DNA of 64,000 bases, taken from S015-6 sp964479535 (GTDB lineage Bacteria > Desulfobacterota > DSWW01). Below, in pieces: positions 1 to 9,183 of the stretch (position 1 is the first letter of the stretch; each line of letters starts with the position of its first letter). Where the stretch lies: the NCBI GenBank assembly GCA_964479535.1, contig CAYZMM010000015.1, positions 1-64,000 of the forward strand. Reading direction: 5' to 3'. Position numbers and translations under genes: made by a program. The notes under the pieces were generated by a model. The model had not been told where the DNA came from, ran no database searches, and saw only the letters and a list, made by a program, of their open reading frames with translations.

Positions 1-54
1 GTCATTATGAGACAGTTAGCCATAAATTATGTGAAATTATTTTTTCGCGAACCC

Positions 55-2763
55 TTAGTCGAACAGAGGGAACGGGCGGTGAACGAACCCGTCGTACACC
101 GGTGTCATGCTCAGGAAGTGCGGGTGAAGGGTCCACTCGACCGGGTTGCCGAACACCATTCCGGACTCGCCCAGAGGAATCATGCTTTCGATCCTTACGG
201 GTCCCGCAGGGCCGTATTCGATGCACTGACCGTAGGTGGATCGGGACGAAAGCGGCATCGTATGGACCAGACCGGCGCCGATGTTCGCCAGGACGGGGTG
301 CACGAAGTTGATCACGCCCCGAGCACCGATTCCCCAGGGCTGCGGTCCGAGGGCGGCGATCGTGTTGTCCAGGGCCGCCAGGACGATGTCGTCCGCCGTC
401 TGCGGGGCACCCGGGTCGGCCAGGTTCTGGAACCAGTCGTAGTTGTTCGTGAGCGCCGTCCCTGGCAGACCGTAGTTGCTCCAGGGAAGGCCGTGGAGCA
501 GCACGTTGAACAGGGTGTAGCGGTCCTGACCGGACCCCAGCTCGTCTTCGAAGGTCAGTCGAATCGCCTCCCGTATCCAGGCGTCCATCAGGACCCACGC
601 ATCCGCACGGTCCGTGCCGAAGGCCCATTCGCTCGGCCCGCCGGCAACGAAGTGCCCGTCCCATCCGTTCATCACGGCGAGGGCCGCCAGACGCTCCGTG
701 GTCGGGTTGGCGTTCACCACGGCAGAGAAGTACTCCTCCACAAAGGCCCAGGGATTGCCTCCGGTGCCGAGGGAATCGGTGGTGGCGATGTTCAGGGCCA
801 GGTTTCTCACGTCATCGAAGGTGAGATCGTTGTTGGCCGAGAGGTAATCGTCGATCACCTGCGCCCTGTGGAAGAGGCCGTAAGGGGCGTCGTAGGTCTT
901 GCTGGACCGGTTGTTCCATCCGCTGAAGTAGCCCTGAGCCGGATTGCGGGCCGTGGAGCGCGGGATCAGCACGTCCGCATCCCATTCCAGGGGGGGGCCC
1001 AGGAAGCCCTGCGGGAAGCGCCAGTCACCCGCCGGGTTCCGAACCGGGTCCCGGCCCGTCATCCAGTAGGCGATGTTCCCGTCCACGTCCGCGTAGAGCA
1101 CGTGGAAGGAGGAAGGAAAGTACTCCATGGCGGCCCCGAACTCGTCCACGTTGGTGGCCCGCATGAATCCCAGGGCTGCCTGGGTGGTGGTGAATTCATC
1201 ACCCCACTGAGCGTATTTCCATGCGATGAGCGGGTCTTCCGGAGAGGGGACGTACGTGGCAGGATCGTACGGCATGGGGTTGACCACCGGCCCGTGTGCC
1301 GACCGGTAGATCTTCAACTCCACCTCGTCCCCACCGAGGATCCGGATCGTCTCCGTCCTGTGGAGGAACACGTCCGCCGGGTCTTCGAGGTAGTAATCCT
1401 CGGTATTCGCGTGGCCCGTCATCATGGCCAGGGCGTGGTGGGGTGTTCTGCTGATGATCAGCGAGGGCAGGCCCGGAACGGTCATGCCGGAGATCTCGAA
1501 CCCGCCCGCCCGGATCGACCCCTCGGTGACGATCGAGGGGACGTCGAAGCCCATCTGCGGGCCCGAGTAGAGGATCGGGTTGCCGGATGCGGTCTTGTCG
1601 CCCGACACGACCCAGGCGTAGCTGCCCATCTTAACATACGCATTGATGCTCTCCAGGCTCTCCTTCACGTTGCGGGTCGTCTCGGACATCCGGTCCGCCA
1701 CCTGCCTCAGGTCCGGGAAGTCGGGGGTCGCTCCCGCAGTCACGGGCTGAGGCGCCGCCGCCGCCGTCATGGGGGCGAGAAGAATGCTCTCGCCTGGCGG
1801 GATGTAGGTCAGTGCGTCCGGGTCGTCCAGCCATCTCAGGTCATTGAACATGGCCATGAAGTCGGCTGGGAAATTCGCCTGCAGTTCCTGAAGAAGGGCC
1901 GCATTGTTGATTTCCGTCTGGCTCAGGGCGTTTCCGTCGAAGTTCCTCTGAAGCACGGTCATCCAGCCCATGAGATCCGATACGGTCCATGGCAGAAGCG
2001 TGGGAGAGAAGTCGAGGTTCGAGAGCTTGTTGATGTCGATGAGGGCGAACTCCAGGGGCAGGTGTTCCGGATTGGCCCGAAGGTCGGCGATCCTGCGGTT
2101 GATGCCGTCCACGTAGCCCTGGATGATCGCCTGCGACTCGGCATCCATGGCGGCGAAGAAATCCTGCAGTTCCTGATCCGAATAGCCTGTGGTCCGGAGA
2201 TAGGTGTCGGTGCCGACGAAGCTCGCGCCCTGGATCTCGGAGAGCTTCCCGCGGCCGACCCGCCGGTTGAGCTCGAGCTGCCAGAGGCGGTCGGTGGCAA
2301 CCGCATAGCCCATCGCCTCGTAGATTTCGTAGATGCTCGCGGTCTCCGGGCCGCTGATGAACCAGACCCCCTTGTCGTCGCGGTTCACGGCGACGCCCCC
2401 CTCGTCGACAAGGAACCGCAGGGCGTCCGTGTCCGTCATGGCGAAGCCCTGCGCCACTCCGCGCACCTTGGTGGCGAGCTCGTTCACCCCGATGACGAGG
2501 CCGTCACCCGTGCCCACCACGGCCTTCATCACATTGAGGTCCGGATCGTGGGTGAACTTGTCGGTGATGACGCTGGTGTTCAGGAAAGCCTGGAACGTGG
2601 CCGGCTCGGCGCCGTCCTCGAGGCGCACGAAGATGTCCACCGGTTCCGAGGAGTAGTACTGGCCGTCCAGGGGCTCGTCGAGGGTTGCCAGGTTGCATGC
2701 CAGCAGGCCGGTTGCTGCCGCGAGAAGCAGCAATCGGGCGCAGGCTCTTTGCAGGGTTTTCAT
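55..2763 (-). CDS. Penicillin acylase family (peptidase S45) lipoprotein
   Basis: A 902-residue Ntn-hydrolase precursor that probably hydrolyses amide bonds of small acyl-amides, such as N-acyl amino acids, acyl-homoserine lactones or beta-lactams, outside the cytoplasm. The N-terminus is a lipoprotein signal with lipobox LLAC and Cys23 as the lipidated residue, so export and membrane anchoring are predicted. The autoprocessing site is the motif GSYAWVVSG: Ser381 would become the N-terminal nucleophile of the beta chain, leaving an alpha chain of about 350 and a beta chain of about 520 residues, normal for the family. The conserved block SRTPHHALAMMTGHANTED follows in the beta chain. It is a single gene, divergent from the Fe-S/acyl-CoA dehydrogenase operon. 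The family call is firm; the substrate is not predictable from sequence. Confidence 0.9.
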   Translation of the reverse strand: MKTLQRACARLLLLAAATGLLACNLATLDEPLDGQYYSSEPVDIFVRLEDGAEPATFQAFLNTSVITDKFTHDPDLNVMKAVVGTGDGLVIGVNELATKVRGVAQGFAMTDTDALRFLVDEGGVAVNRDDKGVWFISGPETASIYEIYEAMGYAVATDRLWQLELNRRVGRGKLSEIQGASFVGTDTYLRTTGYSDQELQDFFAAMDAESQAIIQGYVDGINRRIADLRANPEHLPLEFALIDINKLSNLDFSPTLLPWTVSDLMGWMTVLQRNFDGNALSQTEINNAALLQELQANFPADFMAMFNDLRWLDDPDALTYIPPGESILLAPMTAAAAPQPVTAGATPDFPDLRQVADRMSETTRNVKESLESINAYVKMGSYAWVVSGDKTASGNPILYSGPQMGFDVPSIVTEGSIRAGGFEISGMTVPGLPSLIISRTPHHALAMMTGHANTEDYYLEDPADVFLHRTETIRILGGDEVELKIYRSAHGPVVNPMPYDPATYVPSPEDPLIAWKYAQWGDEFTTTQAALGFMRATNVDEFGAAMEYFPSSFHVLYADVDGNIAYWMTGRDPVRNPAGDWRFPQGFLGPPLEWDADVLIPRSTARNPAQGYFSGWNNRSSKTYDAPYGLFHRAQVIDDYLSANNDLTFDDVRNLALNIATTDSLGTGGNPWAFVEEYFSAVVNANPTTERLAALAVMNGWDGHFVAGGPSEWAFGTDRADAWVLMDAWIREAIRLTFEDELGSGQDRYTLFNVLLHGLPWSNYGLPGTALTNNYDWFQNLADPGAPQTADDIVLAALDNTIAALGPQPWGIGARGVINFVHPVLANIGAGLVHTMPLSSRSTYGQCIEYGPAGPVRIESMIPLGESGMVFGNPVEWTLHPHFLSMTPVYDGFVHRPFPLFD

Positions 2764-2831
2764 CGTCTCTTCCCTCCCGTGGTGGTGGCGGCTTGCAGAT
2801 CCATCCTTAGTACATTCTTGATAATAAATTA

Positions 2832-2858
2832 ATATTATATACCATACGGGGTTGTCAA
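2832..2858 (-). promoter_or_regulatory. Candidate sigma-70 promoter for the acylase gene
   Basis: On the minus strand a perfect TTGACA (2853-2858) is followed after 15 bases by TAATAT (2832-2837), inside the most AT-rich patch of the neighbourhood and about 70 bases upstream of the acylase ATG. The spacer is short, so the exact -10 hexamer is uncertain. Confidence 0.4.
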
Positions 2859-2967
2859 CCGAAATCTATCTTTTCTTGTCGCAGGAAGACGCGATCTCCC
2901 GGGCATGTCTGTCCCGCCCCTCACTGGGCAGTCGTAAAAAAAGCCATCACGCAACGCGTCATCCGGA

Positions 2968-2996
2968 TTGATCCCGCCGTGCTTTGCAGGTATGAT
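2968..2996 (+). promoter_or_regulatory. Candidate sigma-70 promoter for the Fe-S protein/acyl-CoA dehydrogenase operon
   Basis: TTGATC (2968-2973), a 17-base spacer and TATGAT (2991-2996) make a good sigma-70 match. Transcription would begin near 3003, after any upstream TTG or ATG. This supports placing the translation start of the next gene at 3022 or 3028. Confidence 0.5.
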
Positions 2997-3027
2997 GGGA
3001 TTCTTGCCCCAGTCCGGAGACATGACC

Positions 3028-4152
3028 ATGAAGAGGGAACTCAAGAGGCTTGCCCTGGACGAGGGGGCTGCCGCGGTCGGAACCGCATCGGCAGACCGGC
3101 TGGGCGGCCTTCCCTCCATGGATCCGAACTACCTGCTGACCGGGGCCCGTTCGATCGTTTCCATCATGCTTCCCCTCGACCCGGAGATCCTCCGCCGCTA
3201 CCTGAGCAAGGAGGACCGCGATTCCCTGGAAAGCCACGAGGTGGAGGTGTACAGGGATCTCTATCGGATCGGGCAGCGGGTCGCCTCCCTGCTTCACGCG
3301 AACGGCTACCGGGCGGTTGCGGCCGAACCGAATCTGGACTATCGCTACAAGGAGAAACCGGAGTACACCCGCACTCCGCCCCGGGTGAGGCAGGCGATCA
3401 TGGACTGGTTCGCCTCGGAGAGCGGCGTATGGGTCACCCGGTTCAAGGAGAAACTCTTCAAGCCTCTTTACCTACGGGATGTGGGCACCACGGACTGGAA
3501 CCTCACGCCGAGCTTCTCCCACCGCTACGGGGCGGTCGCCGCGGGTATCGGCAGTATCGGCTGGAGCGGCAACGTCCTGCATCCGGATCACGGTGCACGG
3601 GTGCTCTACAACACGGTCATCACGGATGCGCCCCTGAAGTCGGATCCCTACATGAAGGAGACGCCCTGTGACGGATGTCGGTTCTGCGCCCGTGTGTGCC
3701 AGTCCGGCATGATCCGAATGAAGGAGGAGGACCGTGTACGGATCGGCAGAAAGACCTTCACCCACAACAAGAAGGCGCACAACCTCCGCTGCATCCTGGT
3801 CTGCGGAGGGCTCTCGGGCCAGAGCATGCACAAGGGGTGGTCCACCTGGTCACCCGGCAGGATCCGGGTGCCGGAGACGGACGAGCACATCGAGGCGTTC
3901 TGGGACGAATTCGTCCTCGAGAACGGCTGGCGGCACAACTACTATTCGAAGGTACTGACGGATCTCGTCTACCACGCCGAGCACGGTTTCATTCGAAGGG
4001 AAGAGGATCGGTTCCGGACCACCTGCGGTTTCTGTCAGTTCGTCTGCTCGAGCACCCGCGAGGATAGGAAAGAGAACTACGAGGCGATTCTGGCGAGCGG
4101 GGAGGTCGAGGAAGGGCCCGGCTTCTCGTTTCGTGTGGTGAAGAACGGATAA
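3028..4152 (+). CDS. QueG/reductive-dehalogenase-like double [4Fe-4S] protein
   Basis: A 374-residue soluble iron-sulfur protein of the epoxyqueuosine reductase/reductive dehalogenase superfamily. The first cluster motif is CDGCRFCARVC (CxxCxxCxxxC). The ligands of a second cluster come from CILVC and the later CGFCQFVC. The N-terminal two thirds carry the ROS-like segment LLTGARSIVSIMLPLD and the GAVAAGIGSIGWSGN glycine block seen in cobalamin- or Fe-S-dependent relatives. The start is the ATG at 3028, which has GGAGA 7 bases upstream; the ATG at 3022 lies too close to that site. It leads a three-gene operon with two acyl-CoA dehydrogenases, so a redox partner role in acyl-CoA metabolism is a plausible inference. 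True QueG function is unlikely given this context, and cobalamin binding is unproven. Confidence 0.7.
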   Translation: MKRELKRLALDEGAAAVGTASADRLGGLPSMDPNYLLTGARSIVSIMLPLDPEILRRYLSKEDRDSLESHEVEVYRDLYRIGQRVASLLHANGYRAVAAEPNLDYRYKEKPEYTRTPPRVRQAIMDWFASESGVWVTRFKEKLFKPLYLRDVGTTDWNLTPSFSHRYGAVAAGIGSIGWSGNVLHPDHGARVLYNTVITDAPLKSDPYMKETPCDGCRFCARVCQSGMIRMKEEDRVRIGRKTFTHNKKAHNLRCILVCGGLSGQSMHKGWSTWSPGRIRVPETDEHIEAFWDEFVLENGWRHNYYSKVLTDLVYHAEHGFIRREEDRFRTTCGFCQFVCSSTREDRKENYEAILASGEVEEGPGFSFRVVKNG

Positions 4153-4175
4153 CCCCTCAGAAAGGAGTACGGCCT

Positions 4176-5285
4176 ATGATCAGTTTTCAACCGAGTGAAG
4201 AGCAGGGACAGATCCTCGACATGGTCCGGCGCTTTGCCGCGGACGTGGTCCGGCCGAAGGCGCGCGACTGCGAAGAGGAGAAGGTGATTCCGGACGATCT
4301 GCTGGCCAAGTTCTGGGAGCTGGGACTGATCGCCAACTCCATCCCGGAGGAATGCGGCGGCTACGGCTACGAGCGTTCCGCGGTGACCGGCGCGCTCATC
4401 GCGGAGGAGCTCGCTTACGGCGACCTGGGGCTGGCCCTGGCCATGTTGAGCCCCACCCTGTTCGCCTACCCGGTCCTGGAGATGGGGACGGAAGAACAGA
4501 AGAAGCAGTACCTGCCCCGGTTCTGCGAAGAGGCCTTCAAGTTCGCCACCGCCGCCCTGATGGAGGCCCGGGTCACCTTCGATCCGACGCTGCTCAAGAC
4601 CACGGCGAGAAGGGAAGGGGAGGAGTACGTCCTGAACGGTGAGAAGTGCCTGGTCCCGTACGCGGACCGCGCGGACCTGTTCCTGGTCTTTGCCGCCGCC
4701 TCTCCGGGTGCGGGCGCAGCCGGAATCGAGGGCTACATCGTGGAGAAGGGCACCGAGGGGCTTCAGGTCGGCGAGCGGGAGAAGTACATGGGCCTGAACG
4801 CGCTGCCGCTCCACAAGGTCACCCTGGCCGAGTGCAAGGTTCCGGTGGCCAATCGCCTGGGCGGAAGCCGGGGGTGCGACTACCAGCGCATCCTGAACCT
4901 CTCCCGGATTTCCTGGTCCGCCATGGCGGCTGGGGTGTGCAACGCCACCAAGGACTACGCGGTGGACTACGCCAAGGAGCGCGTTCAGTTCGGAGAGCCG
5001 ATCGCGAGCCGCCAGGCCGTCGCCTTCATGCTGGCCGACATGGCCACGGAGACGGACGCGATGCGGTTTCTGGCCTGGAAGGCGGCCTGGCTCGCCGACC
5101 GACAGGAGGACTGCACCCGCGAGGCCTACCTCGCCAAGCTCTACGCGGGCGAGTACGCCGCCCGGATCACGGACAACGGCGTGCAGGTTCTCGGGGGACA
5201 CGGATACATCCGCGAGCACCCGGCGGAGTTGTGGTTCCGCAACGGCAGGGGCATCGAGATCATCGACGGGCTGACCCTCGTTTGA
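4176..5285 (+). CDS. Acyl-CoA dehydrogenase, atypical C-terminus
   Basis: A 369-residue FAD-dependent acyl-CoA dehydrogenase. It has the N-terminal helical domain, a beta domain around FATAALMEARVTFDP and the C-terminal signature ERVQFGEPIASRQAV followed by QVLGGHGYIREHP. The C-terminal catalytic segment, usually YEGT with the base Glu, reads IIDGL here, so Asp stands at the catalytic position and the protein stops four residues later. A strong AGAAAGGAG ribosome site lies upstream and only 23 bases separate it from the Fe-S gene. With the next gene it may form a heteromeric dehydrogenase in which only one chain carries the normal base. A Glu-to-Asp change also occurs in alicyclic acyl-CoA dehydrogenases, so an unusual substrate is the other possibility. 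Confidence 0.85.
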   Translation: MISFQPSEEQGQILDMVRRFAADVVRPKARDCEEEKVIPDDLLAKFWELGLIANSIPEECGGYGYERSAVTGALIAEELAYGDLGLALAMLSPTLFAYPVLEMGTEEQKKQYLPRFCEEAFKFATAALMEARVTFDPTLLKTTARREGEEYVLNGEKCLVPYADRADLFLVFAAASPGAGAAGIEGYIVEKGTEGLQVGEREKYMGLNALPLHKVTLAECKVPVANRLGGSRGCDYQRILNLSRISWSAMAAGVCNATKDYAVDYAKERVQFGEPIASRQAVAFMLADMATETDAMRFLAWKAAWLADRQEDCTREAYLAKLYAGEYAARITDNGVQVLGGHGYIREHPAELWFRNGRGIEIIDGLTLV

Positions 5286-5364
5286 TCTCCCGGCCGGAGA
5301 GTTCTTCCGCCCTACGGGAACAGCCGACGACGCGTACACATTTCGAATTACGAGGAGAATCGTC

Positions 5365-6576
<1,212 letters not shown>

Positions 6577-6589
6577 AGCTCGGGTGGAC

Positions 6590-6616
6590 GGGGCCGGGGG
6601 CCTGAACCCCGGCCCC
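6590..6616. terminator. GC-rich hairpin, bidirectional terminator
   Basis: A perfect 10-bp stem, GGGGCCGGGG against CCCCGGCCCC (6590-6599 with 6607-6616) and a 7-base loop, lies 13 bases after the acyl-CoA dehydrogenase stop and before the stop of the converging gene. There is no T tract, so termination strength is uncertain. Confidence 0.6.
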
Positions 6617-6648
6617 AGCTCCCCGACCCCCCAGCATGCCTGCTTCGC

Positions 6649-7506
6649 TCATGCAAGGAGCCCCTTGGCCACCACTGTCGTGAACCAGACGAGAAGGACG
6701 AAGAGGGCGAGGGGAAAGACGAGGCAATCGAACAGGTAACCAGCGATCAACTTCAGGACCCAGACCGTGATCTCCGTGGTCCTGTCTTTGAGATAGGATG
6801 CCATCTGAGCGAGGTGTTCCTTCGTGCGGGTCCATCGTGACCGCAGGCCGTGGTCGGACCCGTCGCCCTCCGGAAAGAGCTCCTCTCCCAGGGCGGACAG
6901 CCCGGATTCCGCCTCCTCCATGGAGGGGGCGGTGATCCTGCTCGACAGATACGCACTGCCTGCGATCGAGAAGGGCAGGATGAGATAGCAGGCCACTGTG
7001 AGGACGGTCAGGAAGAGCGCCCCTTCGCGGAGCATTCGAGGGGTCCGGCCGAGCCCGGGCCTCGCCGCTTGTGTCAGGATCGTCAGCGCCACCGCCCCAA
7101 GCGTGAAGGCCAGAAGCCAGTGGTTGAACAGGGAAACGGCCTCGAGCAGGGTTCGTGTCGCCAGGAGGATCACACCCGCGGCGAGAACGGTTTTCCAGGC
7201 GATGTCCACGTAGTCGTAGGCGGCCTGCACCACGTCTCCCACCTGGATCCCGAACCCGACACCGATCTCCGCGCCCTCCACCACGGCAAGGCCCACCTTG
7301 ATGGTCGAAAGGACTGCGAAGGTTCGCAGCGACCGCTCGAAGGAAGCTTCGAGGTAGGCGTCGTTCCTGGAAGCAAGCCCGTCCAGACCGCACGCCCCGA
7401 TGATTCGTTCGGTGACCCCCAGAGCCGTGAGAAGGACGCCCGCCAGAAGCAGGGTGAGGACCACCAACCGTCGCACTGGAATCCGTTCCATCCAAGTTCC
7501 GGCCAT
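6649..7506 (-). CDS. Hypothetical polytopic membrane protein
   Basis: No family was recognised. The 285-residue product has a hydrophobic segment at about residues 13-35, two or three membrane helices in the middle (around residues 100-180) and a long hydrophobic C-terminal segment after residue 245. A charged Glu/Arg-rich loop sits between them at about residues 190-240. It lies downstream of the lysoplasmalogenase gene on the same strand but is separated from it by about 225 bases carrying an inverted-repeat element, so it is probably transcribed separately. It converges with the acyl-CoA dehydrogenase operon across the hairpin at 6590-6616. Confidence 0.6.
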   Translation of the reverse strand: MAGTWMERIPVRRLVVLTLLLAGVLLTALGVTERIIGACGLDGLASRNDAYLEASFERSLRTFAVLSTIKVGLAVVEGAEIGVGFGIQVGDVVQAAYDYVDIAWKTVLAAGVILLATRTLLEAVSLFNHWLLAFTLGAVALTILTQAARPGLGRTPRMLREGALFLTVLTVACYLILPFSIAGSAYLSSRITAPSMEEAESGLSALGEELFPEGDGSDHGLRSRWTRTKEHLAQMASYLKDRTTEITVWVLKLIAGYLFDCLVFPLALFVLLVWFTTVVAKGLLA

Positions 7507-7540
7507 ATCTCATGCGCTCTGCGTGTTGTTGTAGCAACGG

Positions 7541-7630
7541 ACATTGCGAGGGCGCGAAGCCCCCGCGGCAATCCCACTCGTGCTTTGGCTCATTGAGCCG
7601 GGGGGCTGCCGCGCTTCGCTCGCAGTCTCC
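7541..7630. repeat. REP/BIME-like palindromic repeat pair
   Basis: Two related palindromic units face each other: ATTGC...GCAAT around GCGAGGGCGCGAAGC (7543-7572) and CTGC...GCAG around GCGCTTCGCTCGC (7606-7625). The core of the second is close to the reverse complement of the first. This pattern of paired imperfect palindromes in an intergenic space fits dispersed REP/BIME-like elements. The copy number in the genome cannot be seen here. Confidence 0.5.
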
Positions 7631-7730
7631 GGCGTCGCTTGCAAGGCCCAAGCAAATCGGAGAGGGAGCCGGCAACAGCACCCAATCGCAAAGCTCCACT
7701 GAAAGACAAACGTTCTTGAAAGTCAACAAG

Positions 7731-8390
7731 CTAGCCGACAAGGCCCACCGAAAAGGCGAGCAGAAACTGGCCCGCGTAATACAGAGGCAACCCGATCGCT
7801 CTGTTCAGATGATGCTGCGTCACGAACCGATGCCGGGCCACAAACAGATCGGACAGATAGAAGCAGAGGGCCCCCGTCAGGATCGTCCACCTGCCCGGCG
7901 ACCCCAGGTCGGATACGCGAAAGACGGCCACGGACCCAGCCAGCATCAGCGTGATGACGACGAGGTAGACGACCACCGGTAGCATCATTCTGCCCACGTG
8001 GGGCCGGAGCCACCGGAGGGCGCCGATGCTCGCGGCAAGGAGTGCCAGCTGGACCGGGGAGGCCCAGTCCCCGGGCTGCGTCAGCTCGGCAAAGGCCCAG
8101 ACGTAGAGGATGTGGCCGCCCAGGAACGCGAAGAGGCCGACCCGGAAGGCCCGGTTTCCCGGCAGTGCGAGGCAGACGTCACCGACCAGGCCGAAGACGA
8201 GCCCGAGGAGGATGGGGTGATAGTAGTCGGGAACCGGGTGGGGCTGCAGCAGGGCGGTAACGATGAAGAGGGCGGACACGGATCCCTTGATGTACACGCC
8301 CCGGCGGGTACGACCCTGCTTCTCGTAGGAGAGAAGCAGGATGAGGAGAACCAGGGCAAGAAGAACCACCAGAAGGTCCATCGTGTTCAT
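7731..8390 (-). CDS. YhhN family lysoplasmalogenase-like membrane protein
   Basis: A 219-residue polytopic membrane protein with about seven to eight helices. The YhhN/TMEM86 signature blocks are clear: GDVCLALPG, FRVGLFAFLGGHILYVWAF and, near the C-terminus, FYLSDLFVARHRF with GLPLYYAGQFLLAFSV. Characterised family members hydrolyse the vinyl-ether bond of lysoplasmalogens, and the conserved acidic and histidine residues for this are present. GGGAGGGGAAGG precedes the ATG. It follows the rhomboid gene by 45 bases and may be the tail of the complex I transcript. Plasmalogens occur in many anaerobic bacteria, which fits the presumed host. Confidence 0.85.
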   Translation of the reverse strand: MNTMDLLVVLLALVLLILLLSYEKQGRTRRGVYIKGSVSALFIVTALLQPHPVPDYYHPILLGLVFGLVGDVCLALPGNRAFRVGLFAFLGGHILYVWAFAELTQPGDWASPVQLALLAASIGALRWLRPHVGRMMLPVVVYLVVITLMLAGSVAVFRVSDLGSPGRWTILTGALCFYLSDLFVARHRFVTQHHLNRAIGLPLYYAGQFLLAFSVGLVG

Positions 8391-8435
8391 CAGCCTTCCC
8401 CTCCCATTCGGTTCACACGGCCCCTTTTCGTGAGA

Positions 8436-9149
8436 TCACCGATCGAATCGGACCCGGTAGACGTTCTGCCGGGATCTTCGGCGTTTCGGAAGGAGGCGGA
8501 CCAGCACCACGCCCCCGAGGAATCCCCCCACATGGGCCCACCAGGCCACCCCGCCGGTAACGTTCGTGCTCGCCCCGAGGGCGAGGGCCCCGTTGAGGAG
8601 CTGCAGGATGAACCAGAAGAAGAGCACGAAGGCGGCCGGCACGGTGATGATCTCGATGAAGAAGAAGATGAAGATCAGTATGTCCACACGGGCTCTTGGA
8701 AAACAGAGGAAGTAGGCTCCCAGAACGCCGGCCACCGCGCCGCTGGCCCCGATGGTCGGCAGCTTGGAGTCGGGATTCAGCCCGAAGTGAACAAGGCCGG
8801 CTACCAGCCCGCAGGCAAGGTAGAAGGCGAGGAACCGGCCGTGGCCCAGTCGATCCTCCACGTTGTCGCCGAAGATCCAGAGATACCACATGTTGCCGAG
8901 AATGTGGAACCAGCCTCCGTGGAGGAACATGGAGGTCCCAAAGGTCTTCGCCACGTCCAGGAAACCGATTTCCGGGATCCTGTGGAAGTTGGACACGAGG
9001 ATCGGAACGAGGCCGTAACGAAGCAGAAATTGTTCCAGGGCAGGCCCGAGGGACAGTTCATACAGGAAGGCGACCGCATTGACGGCAATCAGAGCCACCG
9101 TCACATACGGGTAGGTGCCCGAACGATTGTGATCGCGAATGGGAAACAA
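8436..9149 (-). CDS. Rhomboid family intramembrane serine protease
   Basis: A 237-residue membrane protease that cleaves transmembrane helices of partner proteins within the bilayer. The catalytic serine lies in GASGAVAGVLGAY and the histidine in WWAHVGGFLGG. The first conserved loop is HGGWFHILGNMWYLWIFGDN. Six membrane helices can be drawn. The start is a TTG at 9149 with GAGGG about 7 bases upstream; the resulting N-terminus MFPIRD is typical of this subfamily, which supports the choice. It begins 34 bases after nuoN, probably in the same transcript. Its substrate is unknown. Confidence 0.92.
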   Translation of the reverse strand: MFPIRDHNRSGTYPYVTVALIAVNAVAFLYELSLGPALEQFLLRYGLVPILVSNFHRIPEIGFLDVAKTFGTSMFLHGGWFHILGNMWYLWIFGDNVEDRLGHGRFLAFYLACGLVAGLVHFGLNPDSKLPTIGASGAVAGVLGAYFLCFPRARVDILIFIFFFIEIITVPAAFVLFFWFILQLLNGALALGASTNVTGGVAWWAHVGGFLGGVVLVRLLPKRRRSRQNVYRVRFDR

Positions 9150-9183
9150 GGCTCAACCCTCGATCCATCCTGACCCCAACGTA

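Noticed and set aside
7..2832. A 941-codon open frame on the plus strand opposite the acylase gene
   Set aside because: It is the antisense shadow of a GC-rich gene: no family motif, Arg/Val/His/Gly-rich composition, and the acylase on the other strand has a signal peptide, catalytic serine and full conservation.
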